This document shows, piece by piece, positions 24,623 through 33,613 of a stretch of 33,696 bases of DNA. The notes below the pieces were generated by a model, which worked only from the letters and a program-made list of their open reading frames with translations, ran no database searches and was not told the origin of the DNA. The stretch is from Bacteroidales bacterium (GTDB lineage Bacteria; Bacteroidota; Bacteroidia; Bacteroidales; Paludibacteraceae), in contig DUQS01000078.1 of NCBI GenBank assembly GCA_012837685.1, positions 1 through 33,696 of the forward strand. The letters are read 5' to 3'. The first letter of the stretch is position 1, and each line of letters starts with the position of its first letter. Made by a program: the position numbers and the translations under genes.

Positions 24623-27469
24623 TTAGGAAGATTGTTTTTCCAACATTTTTTTGAGGTAAAACGCCGTGGAATTGTTTGGTATTTCGGCTACCTGTTCGGG
24701 TGTGCCTTGCGCAATGATTTGTCCGCCGGCTTTGCCGCCTTCCGGTCCCATGTCGATAATCCAATCGGCGCATTTAATAATGTCCATATTGTGTTCGACC
24801 ACTACTACCGTGTTGCCGCGTTTTAAAAGGCGTTCGAGTACCGAAAGCAGTACGCGAATATCTTCAAAGTGCAGTCCTGTAGTTGGTTCGTCAAGTAGGT
24901 AAAGCGTTTTTCCCAAGTCGCGTTTGGAAAGTTCGGCGGCTAATTTTATGCGTTGGCTTTCGCCGCCCGAAAGCGTTGTGCTTGGCTGTCCTAATTTCAC
25001 ATAACCTAAACCGACATCTTGCAATGTTTTCAGTTTGTGAATGAAAGTTGGCATATTTTCAAAAAATTCCACAGCTTGGTTAATGGTCATATCCAAAACA
25101 TTGGCGATAGATTTTCCTTTGAAACGCACTTCCAGCGTTTCGCGGTTGTAACGGGTTCCGTGGCACACTTCGCAAGGCACCATTACGTCGGGCAAAAAGT
25201 TCATTTCCAATGTTTTGTAACCATTTCCTTTGCATGTTTCGCAGCGTCCGCCGGTGGTGTTGAACGAAAAACGTCCGGCACTATAACCGCGCACTTTTGC
25301 TTCGGGCAGTGATGCAAACAATTTGCGAATATCGTTGAAAATGCCTGTATAAGTTACCGGATTTGAGCGTGGCGACCGTCCGATGGGCGATTGGTCAACG
25401 CGTATCACTTTGTCGATAAATTCGATGCCTTCTATGGTGTCGTAGGGCAACGGTTCTTCGTTGGAACGGTAGAAGTGGCGACTTAAAATCGGTTGTAATG
25501 TACTGTTTATCAATGACGATTTCCCACTTCCCGATACGCCCGTGATGCAAACAAATTTGCCCAACGGAATTTCTAAATTGACGTGTTTCAAATTGTTGCC
25601 GCAAGCACCTTTCAGTACTATTTTTTTACCGTTGCCGCTGCGGCGTTGGGTAGGCACTTCTATGCAGCGTGTACCGTTCAGATACGATGATGTTAAAGTA
25701 TTGGTTTTTAACATTTCTGGAAAAGTGCCTTGAAACACTACTTCGCCTCCCAAACGTCCTGCACGCGGACCCAAATCGACTATATAATCCGCCGACCGTA
25801 TCATATCTTCATCGTGTTCCACCACTATAACGGAATTGCCCACATCGCGCAGTTGCTTCAGCGTGTCAATCAATTTGATGTTGTCGCATTGGTGAAGACC
25901 GATGCTCGGCTCGTCAAGAATGTAAAGTACGTTCACTAACTGCGAACCTATTTGTGTGGCTAAGCGTATGCGTTGGCTTTCACCACCCGAAAGCGAAGCT
26001 GTATTGCGGTTTAACGACAGATAGCCAAGTCCCACATTTATTAAAAATTGCAAGCGTGTAGAGATTTCTTTGAGTATTTCGTCGGCAATTTTCCGCTGTT
26101 TTTCGTTCAATTTTTTCGGAACGTCTTTCATCCATTGTGCCAAGTCGTTCAGGTCTATAGCCGACAGTTCCGCAATGTTTTTTCCGGCAATTCGGTAGCT
26201 TAACGCCTCTTTATTCAGTCGTGTACCGCCGCAATCGGGACAAGTTACGGTACTCGAAAACTGTTTAGCCCATTTTTGTTCCGACACTGTTGCACTGTTT
26301 TCCTGTTCCAATTCTATGTAGTGCACAATACCTTCGTACGAAGTAAAATAGTTGGTCGATTGACCTAATGATTTGTTACGAATGTGTAACTGTTCGGTAG
26401 AACCGTTGAGCACTTCATCCAATCCTTCCGTCGAAATTTCGGCGATGGGTGTTTTTAGAGTAAATCCATGTTTTTCGCCGATAGCACTCAGTTGCCAAAA
26501 GATAAGTGAATTTTTCTCTTTGCCTAATGGAGCAATGCCGCTTTGAGCAATGCTCAATTTTTTGTCGGGAATTATTTTGTCAATGTCAATGCGGTTGATA
26601 ACACCCAATCCTTTGCAAGTGGGACAAGCACCTTTGGGGGTGTTGAATGAAAAGTTGTGGGGAGCGGGGTCAATGTAGGCTAAACCGGTAGAAGGACACA
26701 TCAGTTGTCGCGAAAAATAGCGTATCGAAGCAGTTGTTTTGTCCATCACCATCATCACACTGTCGCCTTGTTTCATAGCCGATTTTACGCTTTCGCGTAA
26801 TCGTTTTTCGTCTTTTTTATTTACAATCAGTTTGTCGATAACTACTTCTATATCATGCGTTTTGTAGCGGTCGAGTTTCATGCCGTAGTCCACTTGGCGC
26901 ATTTCACCGTCCACTCGAACGTTGAGGTAGCCTTTGCGCCGAATTGTTTCAAACAGCTCTTTGTAGTGTCCTTTACGCCCTTTTACGACAGGCGCAAGCA
27001 GATAGCACGCTTTGCCCTCGTAATGTTCGAATATCAGTTGAAGAATTTGCTCTTCGCTGTATTTCACCATTTTTTCGCCCGTTTCGTACGAATAAGCTTC
27101 GCCCGCTCGCGCGAACAACAGACGCAAAAAATCGTATATTTCGGTGGTGGTGCCTACGGTTGAACGCGGATTTTTGTTTGTGGTTTTCTGCTCTATTGCA
27201 ATTACGGGACTAAGACCGCTTATTTTATCCACATCGGGGTGCTCCATGTTGCCGATAAATTGGCGCGCATAAGCTGAAAATGTTTCGATGTAGCGGCGTT
27301 GTCCTTCGGCGTAAATGGTGTCGAACGCCAATGACGATTTGCCGCTGCCACTCAAACCTGTAATTACCGTTAGTGCGTGGCGCGGAATGGTAACATCAAT
27401 GTTGCGCAGGTTGTGTACTCGTGCTCCAAGTACTTCAATAGCTCCCTTTTCGTATGGTTGTTTACCCAT
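24623..27469 (-). CDS. uvrA: Excinuclease ABC subunit UvrA
   Basis: The 948-residue damage-recognition ATPase of nucleotide excision repair. It has two ABC modules: Walker A GLSGSGKSS (38-46) and GVSGSGKSSL in the second half, and ABC signatures LSGGESQRIRLA and LSGGESQRIKLA. Zinc modules include CPDCGGTRLNKE and CETCKGNGYKT ... CEVCHGTRYNRE. The first zinc element reads CPSTGLAY ... GACPTCKGLG, with one CxxC half lacking its second cysteine; I believe this is normal in Bacteroidetes UvrA. The insertion domain and FSAYARQFIGNMEHPDVDKI are present. It has its own promoter and is the last gene before the convergent DUF4294. Confidence 0.97.
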   Translation of the reverse strand: MGKQPYEKGAIEVLGARVHNLRNIDVTIPRHALTVITGLSGSGKSSLAFDTIYAEGQRRYIETFSAYARQFIGNMEHPDVDKISGLSPVIAIEQKTTNKNPRSTVGTTTEIYDFLRLLFARAGEAYSYETGEKMVKYSEEQILQLIFEHYEGKACYLLAPVVKGRKGHYKELFETIRRKGYLNVRVDGEMRQVDYGMKLDRYKTHDIEVVIDKLIVNKKDEKRLRESVKSAMKQGDSVMMVMDKTTASIRYFSRQLMCPSTGLAYIDPAPHNFSFNTPKGACPTCKGLGVINRIDIDKIIPDKKLSIAQSGIAPLGKEKNSLIFWQLSAIGEKHGFTLKTPIAEISTEGLDEVLNGSTEQLHIRNKSLGQSTNYFTSYEGIVHYIELEQENSATVSEQKWAKQFSSTVTCPDCGGTRLNKEALSYRIAGKNIAELSAIDLNDLAQWMKDVPKKLNEKQRKIADEILKEISTRLQFLINVGLGYLSLNRNTASLSGGESQRIRLATQIGSQLVNVLYILDEPSIGLHQCDNIKLIDTLKQLRDVGNSVIVVEHDEDMIRSADYIVDLGPRAGRLGGEVVFQGTFPEMLKTNTLTSSYLNGTRCIEVPTQRRSGNGKKIVLKGACGNNLKHVNLEIPLGKFVCITGVSGSGKSSLINSTLQPILSRHFYRSNEEPLPYDTIEGIEFIDKVIRVDQSPIGRSPRSNPVTYTGIFNDIRKLFASLPEAKVRGYSAGRFSFNTTGGRCETCKGNGYKTLEMNFLPDVMVPCEVCHGTRYNRETLEVRFKGKSIANVLDMTINQAVEFFENMPTFIHKLKTLQDVGLGYVKLGQPSTTLSGGESQRIKLAAELSKRDLGKTLYLLDEPTTGLHFEDIRVLLSVLERLLKRGNTVVVVEHNMDIIKCADWIIDMGPEGGKAGGQIIAQGTPEQVAEIPNNSTAFYLKKMLEKQSS

Positions 27470-27493
27470 TTGCGTTCAAAATTTGCAGAACCG

Positions 27494-27501
27494 CAAAGAT
27501 A
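27494..27501 (-). promoter_or_regulatory. Putative promoter (-7 box) of uvrA
   Basis: The minus strand reads TATCTTTG, 24 nt before the uvrA ATG. A TTTC, one base off TTTG, lies 19 nt further upstream at the -33 position. Confidence 0.6.
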
Positions 27502-27574
27502 CGGATATTTTGCCGATAAGGAAAGTAAAAACTTGTTTGATTTGTAGAATAATTGGGGCGATTTGGTAATGTTT

Positions 27575-28594
27575 TTATTCCAAATCATTTTGATTCAATA
27601 CTTTAAATCCGTTAGTTTTAAGGTGGTTAGCCAAATATTCTTGTTCAGTTTGCCCGGGAGTGGGCACTAATACAGCCTTTTTGCCCAAAGTCATTAAATC
27701 CATTAGTGTAGAATAGCCCGAACGGCAGAAAAGTGTCGGTGCGTTGAGAATAATTCGCTGCATTTCTTGTGTATTGATGTGCGGCACCAAATCGATGTTG
27801 CCGATTTTCATAATTTTTGGCTTTTTCGATGGAATACCGCGCACAATGAGTGATGGGAACAGATTGTCTCTCAGATAATTAACAAATTTGTGTTCCAACA
27901 TACTGCGTTGTGGTTCCGGTCCCGATAACAAAACTACTATTTCGTAAGGTATAGGAGTTTTATCCTGTTGTCGGTCGTTTTGAAAACGCGAGAGCCAGCC
28001 GACAAAAACGGCGTTTTTAGGTAGCTTCCATAAGTGCGATAGGTCGCCTGATAGGTTGTCGTTTCCCGGAACGTCTGGAATCCAGCAATGATTGTAGCGG
28101 TGAATAATGCTTCGATGAACGAACCAAGCGATGCGTTCGGCAAACTTCAGTTCGGGAGGCATTTTTATGAGCAGTTGGTGAGTAATATAAACCGTTTCAA
28201 CTTTTTTGTTCCACAAGCCGAAACGATTATCGGAAATGACGGTGTCAATATGGTGTTTTGCAACAAGTTTTTTCAATCGGCGATGTTCGGAAGTTATGCT
28301 TTTGAGGAAATAGGGAATTTTTTTTGCCAAAACTTTTACTTGCGAATTGCTTTTGCTGTATTTCACTTTCATCCCGATAAATTTTACGGCTTTCAAATCG
28401 GGAAATTCCTGTTTCAAAAATTCGAGTGCAAAACCGTCTGCAGCTATTACTACTTCTTTGCCTTGTCGGAGCAGTTCCTGAACGATAGGCACACAGCGCG
28501 TGGCATGTCCAAGTCCCCAATTCAGCGGACATAATAATATTTTCTGACCTTTTAAAGTGCTGACTGCCTGCTGTAAACGAGTTTTAGAATCCAT
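27575..28594 (-). CDS. GT-B fold glycosyltransferase (MurG/GT28-like)
   Basis: The 339-residue soluble protein begins with a basic leader and then ILLCPLNWGLGHATRCVPIV, the glycine-rich donor loop of GT-B enzymes. Its C-terminal half carries LFCRSGYSTLMDLMTLGKKAVLVPTPGQTEQEYLANHL, the nucleotide-sugar-binding region seen in MurG-like transferases. VISDNRFGLW lies near 120. It is not MurG itself: it lacks the murein-cluster context and the standard MurG motifs. Donor and acceptor are unknown; a surface glycan or glycolipid is likely. It starts 4 nt after the radical SAM gene and 105 nt before uvrA. Confidence 0.78.
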   Translation of the reverse strand: MDSKTRLQQAVSTLKGQKILLCPLNWGLGHATRCVPIVQELLRQGKEVVIAADGFALEFLKQEFPDLKAVKFIGMKVKYSKSNSQVKVLAKKIPYFLKSITSEHRRLKKLVAKHHIDTVISDNRFGLWNKKVETVYITHQLLIKMPPELKFAERIAWFVHRSIIHRYNHCWIPDVPGNDNLSGDLSHLWKLPKNAVFVGWLSRFQNDRQQDKTPIPYEIVVLLSGPEPQRSMLEHKFVNYLRDNLFPSLIVRGIPSKKPKIMKIGNIDLVPHINTQEMQRIILNAPTLFCRSGYSTLMDLMTLGKKAVLVPTPGQTEQEYLANHLKTNGFKVLNQNDLE

Positions 28595-28598
28595 AATA

Positions 28599-29366
28599 TT
28601 ATTGAATAACAGAAGTTGAAATACCTAATTTTTCGACTCGGTCGGCAATTTGTTGCAACACTGCACTATCTACTTTTTGCAGTGTGCTTATGGGCGGAAT
28701 TCTGTCCAAAGAATAGATTTCCACCAATTTAGGACGAATATAGTCGATTGCATTCAGCCATGCCGACACTTCTTTTTCAGTTGTGTTGTCAATGGTTTGT
28801 CCGCGATATGTGCCTTTCAAAAAAAGTGATTGTACAATGAGATTGCCGTTGAATTGCCGTTGTTGTTCGATAATTTTGGTAATGTCGAACTTTGGGTTCA
28901 CCGGTTGGTTGATGAGTTTTACCGTTGCATCAATAACGGAATCCAATTTGAGGATATTGTTGTCCACCTTGTTCAATGCGGCAACTACAGCAGGGCGGTG
29001 TAGCATGGTAGCATTCGACAAAACGCTGATTTTTGTCTGTGGATAGTAGCGATTGCGTAAACGTATGGTGGCATCGATAATGGCAGCAAATTGTGGGTGC
29101 ATTGTCGGTTCGCCGTTGCCTGCAAATGTTATCGAATCCAATTTTTTATTGTCTGCGACCATGCGTTCCAACGTCTGCTCCAATTGCGTTTCTAGTTCTT
29201 TGAGTGAGGGCAAATGGGCTTTAGGATCCGTAAAATTAAACCCGCATTCGCAATAGATGCAGTTAAATGAACACACTTTTGCCGTAGCAGGCAAAAGATT
29301 TACGCCTAACGAAATACCTAAACGGCGACTTTTTATTGGACCAAAAATAACGGATTCAAATAACAT
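28599..29366 (-). CDS. Radical SAM protein
   Basis: A 255-residue enzyme with the radical SAM cluster motif CSFNCIYC (C32, C36, C39) in VNLLPATAKVCSFNCIYCEC, followed by the SAM-binding region SITFAGNGEPTMHPQF (the GGE-like GNGEP). It begins MLFESVIFGPIKSRRLGISLGV. It has no C-terminal SPASM-type cysteine cluster. Related short proteins occur in Bacteroidetes and clostridia without an assigned reaction. It sits between the acyl-CoA synthetase gene (26 nt) and the glycosyltransferase gene (4 nt), so cotranscription is very likely. A shared pathway is possible but not shown. Confidence 0.87.
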   Translation of the reverse strand: MLFESVIFGPIKSRRLGISLGVNLLPATAKVCSFNCIYCECGFNFTDPKAHLPSLKELETQLEQTLERMVADNKKLDSITFAGNGEPTMHPQFAAIIDATIRLRNRYYPQTKISVLSNATMLHRPAVVAALNKVDNNILKLDSVIDATVKLINQPVNPKFDITKIIEQQRQFNGNLIVQSLFLKGTYRGQTIDNTTEKEVSAWLNAIDYIRPKLVEIYSLDRIPPISTLQKVDSAVLQQIADRVEKLGISTSVIQ

Positions 29367-29392
29367 CGCACTAAAAATTTCAACTTTGTCTT

Positions 29393-31051
29393 CTATTTTT
29401 TAGTTTCTCTAATAGCACTACGGCGTATTTTCCCACTGATAGTTTTGGGTAGCTCCTCCACAAAATCGATAATGCGCGGGTATTTGTAGGGTGCTGTAAC
29501 ATGTTTCACGTGGTCTTGTATATCCTTGATAAGTGTAGATTTATCGGCATTTAAGTACTCTTTTGTCAGCACAATGGTAGCTTTTACCACTTGTCCGCGT
29601 ATTTCATCGGGGACGCCAGTAATGGCGCACTCCAAAACAGCCGGATGAGCCATCAATGCACTTTCCACCTCGAATGGTCCAATGCGGTAACCTGAACTTT
29701 TAATCACGTCATCGGTACGACCGACAAACCAAAAATAGCCTTCTTCATCGCGCCAAGCTACATCACCTGTGTGATAAATGTTGTCCGAATAGACTTGCTT
29801 AGTGAGTTGGTTATCTTTGTCTCTAAAATAGCCATGGAAAAGACCTAAAGGTTTACCGTTTTTTGTATAAACGACAATTTCGCCTTGTTCGCCTGCTTCT
29901 GTAGAACGTCCGTCGGCAGTGATAATGTCCAAATCGTAGGCGGGATTGGGTTTTCCCATTGAGCCGGGTTTGGGTTCCATCCATGGAAAATTGGCGATGA
30001 TAACGGTTGTTTCCGTTTGACCGAAACCTTCCATCGGTTTTACGCCGGTAGCTTGGTAAAAAGCGTTAAACACTGTCGGACTTAACGGTTCTCCGGCTAT
30101 GGTGGCATATTTTAGTGACGACAAATCGTATTTCGTTAAATCTTCTTTTATCATAAAACGATATATGGTCGGCGGTGCGCAAAAAGAGGTGATGCGGTAT
30201 TTTTCTATCATAGCGAGAATTTCTGCCGCGACAAACTTTTCATGGTCGTACACAAAAATGGTTGCACCGACAATCATTTGACCGTAAAGTTTTCCCCAAA
30301 CAGCTTTTCCCCAGCCGGTGTCGGCTACTGTAAAGTGAATGCTGTCTTCGTTCAGGTTGTGCCAATATTTTGCGGTAACGATGTGTCCCAAAGGATATGT
30401 GAAGTCATGAGCTACCATTTTTGGGTTGCCTGTGGTGCCGGAGGTAAAGTAGAGTATCGATATATCGTCGTTGGTATTCACATGTTTAGGACGCACAAAA
30501 GTTTTTGAGCGGCGTACTCCTTCGTGAAAATCTTGCCATCCGTCAGGGCAATTGTTACCCACTGCAACCAAATATTCCAAGGTGGGGCTTTCGGTGCGTG
30601 CCGCTTCAATTTCGCTGACCACACAATCATCATCTACAGCTACTATCATTTTTATGCCGGCAGCATTACAGCGGTAAATAATGTCTTTTTTAGTCAGCAG
30701 ATGGGTAGCAGGTATGCACACTGCGCCCAATTTGTGCAGCGCAATAATGGAAAACCAAAATTCAAATCGCCGTTTCAAAATCAGCATTACGCGGTCGCCT
30801 TTTTTGATACCGAATTTCTGAAAATAGTAGGCAGTTATGTTGCTGTGGTGACGCAGTTCGTCAAAAGTAATGTCTATATGAGCGCCTTTATCGTTAGTCC
30901 AACAGATGGCGCGTTTCGTTGGATTGGTGCGTGCCCATTCATCTACAACATCGTAGGCAAAATTGAAATTTTCTGGCACTTTTATTTTAAAATTGGCATT
31001 GAAATCTTCGAGACTTTCAAACTCTGTTTGCTCAAGAAATTTTTCTATCAT
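29393..31051 (-). CDS. AMP-forming acyl-CoA synthetase (medium-chain/ACSM type)
   Basis: A 552-residue ANL-superfamily ligase. The phosphate loop is [33 protein letters not shown] and [25 protein letters not shown] resemble the ACSM/acetyl-CoA synthetase-like group. The hinge region is [20 protein letters not shown], and the catalytic lysine is in [15 protein letters not shown] near the C-terminus. It activates a carboxylic acid to an acyl-AMP and then to the CoA thioester; chain length cannot be judged. It follows the XRE-cupin regulator by 22 nt, an arrangement widespread in Bacteroidetes, which suggests that the regulator senses an acid or CoA product. Confidence 0.9.
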   Translation of the reverse strand: MIEKFLEQTEFESLEDFNANFKIKVPENFNFAYDVVDEWARTNPTKRAICWTNDKGAHIDITFDELRHHSNITAYYFQKFGIKKGDRVMLILKRRFEFWFSIIALHKLGAVCIPATHLLTKKDIIYRCNAAGIKMIVAVDDDCVVSEIEAARTESPTLEYLVAVGNNCPDGWQDFHEGVRRSKTFVRPKHVNTNDDISILYFTSGTTGNPKMVAHDFTYPLGHIVTAKYWHNLNEDSIHFTVADTGWGKAVWGKLYGQMIVGATIFVYDHEKFVAAEILAMIEKYRITSFCAPPTIYRFMIKEDLTKYDLSSLKYATIAGEPLSPTVFNAFYQATGVKPMEGFGQTETTVIIANFPWMEPKPGSMGKPNPAYDLDIITADGRSTEAGEQGEIVVYTKNGKPLGLFHGYFRDKDNQLTKQVYSDNIYHTGDVAWRDEEGYFWFVGRTDDVIKSSGYRIGPFEVESALMAHPAVLECAITGVPDEIRGQVVKATIVLTKEYLNADKSTLIKDIQDHVKHVTAPYKYPRIIDFVEELPKTISGKIRRSAIRETKK

Positions 31052-31073
31052 GTTTTTTTGTGGAGTTGTTTTT

Positions 31074-31622
31074 TTAAATAATTATTGCCAAAAATCTAAC
31101 TTTTTCGCTGTTTAAGGCTTTCATTCCGTGTTGTTTGCGTGCATCGAAATAAATACAGTCGCCGGCGTTGAGAATCAGTTCGCTGCCGGCAATATGTAGC
31201 ATCAATTGACCTTCGAGTACATAGTTAAATTCTTGTCCTTCGTGCTTGTTGAGGTGAATCGGCAAGTCGTTGGGTTCAACAGTAACCTCAAACGGTGTCG
31301 ATTTTGCGTTTTTAAATCCGCTCGCCAAATCTTGATATTTATAGGCTTTGGTGCGTTCAACTGATGCGCCTTTGCCTTTTCGTGTAAGGAAATAGGATTG
31401 AACGCGCGGTTCTGTTCCACTCACGAGAGTTGAAGTTTCTACGCCGTATTGTTGTGCAATTTTGCACAGCACGCTCATGGGAATATCGTATTCACCCGAT
31501 TCGTAGCGCGTATATTCTGTTGCCGGAATGGCTATACTTTCAGCCATTTCTTCTACTGTCAGGTCTAAAGATTCTCTTAGTCCTGATAATCGGTAGGCTA
31601 TTTGTTTAATCTGTTCGTTCAT
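31074..31622 (-). CDS. XRE-family regulator with C-terminal cupin domain
   Basis: The 182-residue protein has a lambda-repressor-type helix-turn-helix in its first 60 residues ([23 protein letters not shown]) and a cupin_2 barrel at about 105-180 ([18 protein letters not shown] ... [16 protein letters not shown], with the metal-type His and Glu positions). Such regulators bind a small ligand in the cupin pocket and control the neighbouring metabolic gene. Here it leads the acyl-CoA synthetase, radical SAM and glycosyltransferase genes, so it probably controls that operon and itself. No TAnnTTTG box is evident directly upstream. Confidence 0.9.
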   Translation of the reverse strand: MNEQIKQIAYRLSGLRESLDLTVEEMAESIAIPATEYTRYESGEYDIPMSVLCKIAQQYGVETSTLVSGTEPRVQSYFLTRKGKGASVERTKAYKYQDLASGFKNAKSTPFEVTVEPNDLPIHLNKHEGQEFNYVLEGQLMLHIAGSELILNAGDCIYFDARKQHGMKALNSEKVRFLAIII

Positions 31623-31639
31623 AGTATTACTTTATTCTA

Positions 31640-31683
31640 TATAAAACAATAATAAGCCCTTCCTGTACAAACACGAAGAGCTT
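31640..31683 (-). terminator. Possible terminator after fabF
   Basis: On the minus strand AAGCTCTTC pairs with GAAGGGCTT (9 bp with one G-T pair) around a 12-nt loop, followed by TATTATTGTTTT. The T-run is interrupted, so its strength is uncertain. It lies about 35 nt after the fabF stop and just before the XRE-cupin gene. Confidence 0.45.
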
Positions 31684-31717
31684 TTATTGCAAAAAAATGA
31701 CGTTGTGTTTGTCTTTT

Positions 31718-32980
31718 TTACACTTTCTTGAAAATAACGCTGGCGTTGTGTCCGCCAAATCCAAAGTTATTCGACAGAGCAGCACGTACGGTGCGTTGTT
31801 GCGCTTTCCCAAACGTAAAATTGAGTTTATAGTCAATTTCGGGGTCTTCGTCTCCTTCGGTAAAATTAATAGTTGGTGGTATAATGTCATTTTTTACAGC
31901 CAAGACCGAAACCATGGCTTCTAATGCTCCTGCTGCACCAAGCAGGTGACCGGTCATCGATTTTGTAGAACTTAAGTTCATTTTGTATGCGTGTTCACCG
32001 AATACGTTCTTTATCGCTTTTACTTCGGCGATATCGCCTAATGGTGTCGATGTACCGTGAAGATTGATGTAGTCAACATCTTCGGGTTGCATCTCTGCTT
32101 CCTCAAGAGCGCTTTTCATTACTGTTGTTGCTCCTATTCCTTCGGGATGCGGTGCAGTAATGTGATAAGCGTCAGCATTTAGTCCGGCACCCACAATTTC
32201 GGCATATATTTTTGCTCCGCGCGCTTTGGCATGCTCGTATTCTTCGAGAATCAAACATGCGGCTCCTTCGCCTATCACAAATCCGTCGCGACTTTTGCTG
32301 AACGGACGTGAGGCTGTTTCAGGCGTATCGTTGCGAGTAGAGAGAGCGAACATAGCGTTAAATGCTGCCATACCCGTAGTACAAACACACGCTTCGGAGC
32401 CACCCGCTACCATTACGTCGGCTTTGTTCAATTTAATATAATAAAAAGCATCGATAATTGCGTTGGTAGATGAGGCACAGGCTGTAACCGTAGCAAAATT
32501 AGGACCTCTTAAGCCGAATTTTATGGAAATATAACCCGGTGCAAGGTTGCTAATCATGCGTGTGGTAAAAAACGGATTGAACCGTGGCGTGTTGTTTTCA
32601 CCTTCCTGCGTGTAGTAGGTGCGCAACTCATCTTCAAATGATTTGATGCCACCTATACCGTTACCCCAAGCAACACCTATCTTATCTAAGTTCTCTGTTT
32701 CGAGGTTTAATCCCGAATCAGCTAAACTTTCGGTGGCAGCTCCAACCGCCAAGTGTGTGAAACGGTCAACCTTACGAATTTCTTTACGGTCAAAATATTG
32801 GGTAGGGTCAAAATTTTTTACTTCACACGCAAACTGTGTCTTGCAGTTAGAGGCATCAAACAAAGTAACAGGTTTAGATCCGCTTGTTCCTTTCAGTAAA
32901 TTGTCCCACGTTTCTGTAACGCTATTGCCGAGAGGGGTGATTGCACCTAAACCTGTTACTACTACTCTTCTTAATTCCAT
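31718..32980 (-). CDS. fabF: 3-oxoacyl-ACP synthase II FabF
   Basis: The 420-residue condensing enzyme elongates acyl-ACP with malonyl-ACP. The Cys-His-His triad is intact: C168 in VTACASSTNA, H309 in NLHGTSTPLGD and H345 in SMTGHLLGAAG. The start RRVVVTGLGAITPLGN and the end SNNFGFGGHNASVIF are standard for FabF. It follows acpP by 12 nt on the same strand, the widespread acpP-fabF pairing. Confidence 0.97.
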   Translation of the reverse strand: MELRRVVVTGLGAITPLGNSVTETWDNLLKGTSGSKPVTLFDASNCKTQFACEVKNFDPTQYFDRKEIRKVDRFTHLAVGAATESLADSGLNLETENLDKIGVAWGNGIGGIKSFEDELRTYYTQEGENNTPRFNPFFTTRMISNLAPGYISIKFGLRGPNFATVTACASSTNAIIDAFYYIKLNKADVMVAGGSEACVCTTGMAAFNAMFALSTRNDTPETASRPFSKSRDGFVIGEGAACLILEEYEHAKARGAKIYAEIVGAGLNADAYHITAPHPEGIGATTVMKSALEEAEMQPEDVDYINLHGTSTPLGDIAEVKAIKNVFGEHAYKMNLSSTKSMTGHLLGAAGALEAMVSVLAVKNDIIPPTINFTEGDEDPEIDYKLNFTFGKAQQRTVRAALSNNFGFGGHNASVIFKKV

Positions 32981-32992
32981 TAAATAGTAAAA

Positions 32993-33229
32993 TTATTTTT
33001 TTGCTTCTTCAATGTATTTGATAGCGTCTCCTACGGTGAGGATTTTTTCAGCTAAGTCTTCAGAAATTTGAATGTCAAACTCTTTTTCAAATTCCATAAT
33101 CAACTCTACGGTATCCAAAGAATCTGCACCTAAATCGCCTGTAAAGCTAGCTTCGGGAGTAACTTCAGATGCTTCAACACCTAATTTTTCTACAATAATT
33201 GATTTTACTTTTTCTGCAACTTCTGACAT
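32993..33229 (-). CDS. acpP: Acyl carrier protein
   Basis: The 78-residue acidic four-helix carrier bears growing acyl chains on a 4'-phosphopantetheine attached to S37 in [12 protein letters not shown]. The N-terminus [18 protein letters not shown] and the length are typical. It is the first gene of the acpP-fabF operon. A weak -7-like sequence, TTTCTTTG, lies upstream on the minus strand (33280-33287); its second base departs from consensus. Confidence 0.97.
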   Translation of the reverse strand: MSEVAEKVKSIIVEKLGVEASEVTPEASFTGDLGADSLDTVELIMEFEKEFDIQISEDLAEKILTVGDAIKYIEEAKK

Positions 33230-33335
33230 AATTGTAAATTGTTTTGGTTAATAAAAAAATAATGATTTAATTTCAGGTGCAAAGAAAACCCTTTTTTTTC
33301 ACATAACGCTTTTTTTTTTCATAAAAATAGTTAAA

Positions 33336-33366
33336 TTTTGCACACAAGGCTATTTTTTGTGCAAAA
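33336..33366. repeat. Inverted repeat TTTTGCACA / TGTGCAAAA
   Basis: Two perfect 9-bp arms (33336-33344 and 33358-33366) enclose a 13-nt spacer. It lies about 50 nt upstream of the weak acpP -7-like box on the minus strand. It could be an operator for a fatty-acid regulator or simply a stem-loop. There is no T-run next to it, so it is unlikely to be a terminator. Confidence 0.45.
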
Positions 33367-33578
33367 ATCTTTATTTTGAAAATGGTGATTTTTTACACAA
33401 CCAACTTGTTATTAAGTGAATATACATGCTGTTGTTTTTACCCGTGTTTTTGTGTAAATAAACATAAAATAAGTGAATTAAGTTCAAATAACGGGTTTTT
33501 TGACCCTAAACACTCAAAAAAAGCGAGTTTTCACTTCATAAAAAATAGAGAAAAAGGCGAATTTTGGTAGAAAACTTG

Positions 33579-33586
33579 TAAATTTG
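33579..33586 (+). promoter_or_regulatory. Putative -7 promoter box of the carbonic-anhydrase-like gene
   Basis: TAAATTTG matches TAnnTTTG and lies 27 nt before the ATG at 33614. A TTTG occurs 12 nt further upstream, too close for the standard -33. Confidence 0.5.
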
Positions 33587-33613
33587 CATTTCACATTCAA
33601 ATAAAAACTTAGT

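Larger units (their letters stand above)
33230..33613. other. AT-rich divergent intergenic region between acpP and the carbonic-anhydrase-like gene
   Basis: This 384-bp stretch holds the two divergent promoters and no gene that I can support. A short open frame on the plus strand (33376-33570) has a low-complexity composition, lacks any family resemblance and runs into the promoter of the next gene, so I do not call it. A 9-bp inverted repeat lies at 33336-33366. Confidence 0.6.

Noticed and set aside
24623-27469. UvrA with a missing zinc cysteine (CPSTG in place of CPxCG)
   Set aside because: I believe this form is usual in Bacteroidetes UvrA; the remaining zinc modules are intact, so it is not a defect.
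33376-33570. 64-codon open frame upstream of the carbonic-anhydrase-like gene
   Set aside because: No family resemblance, AT-rich low-information composition, and it occupies a divergent promoter region.
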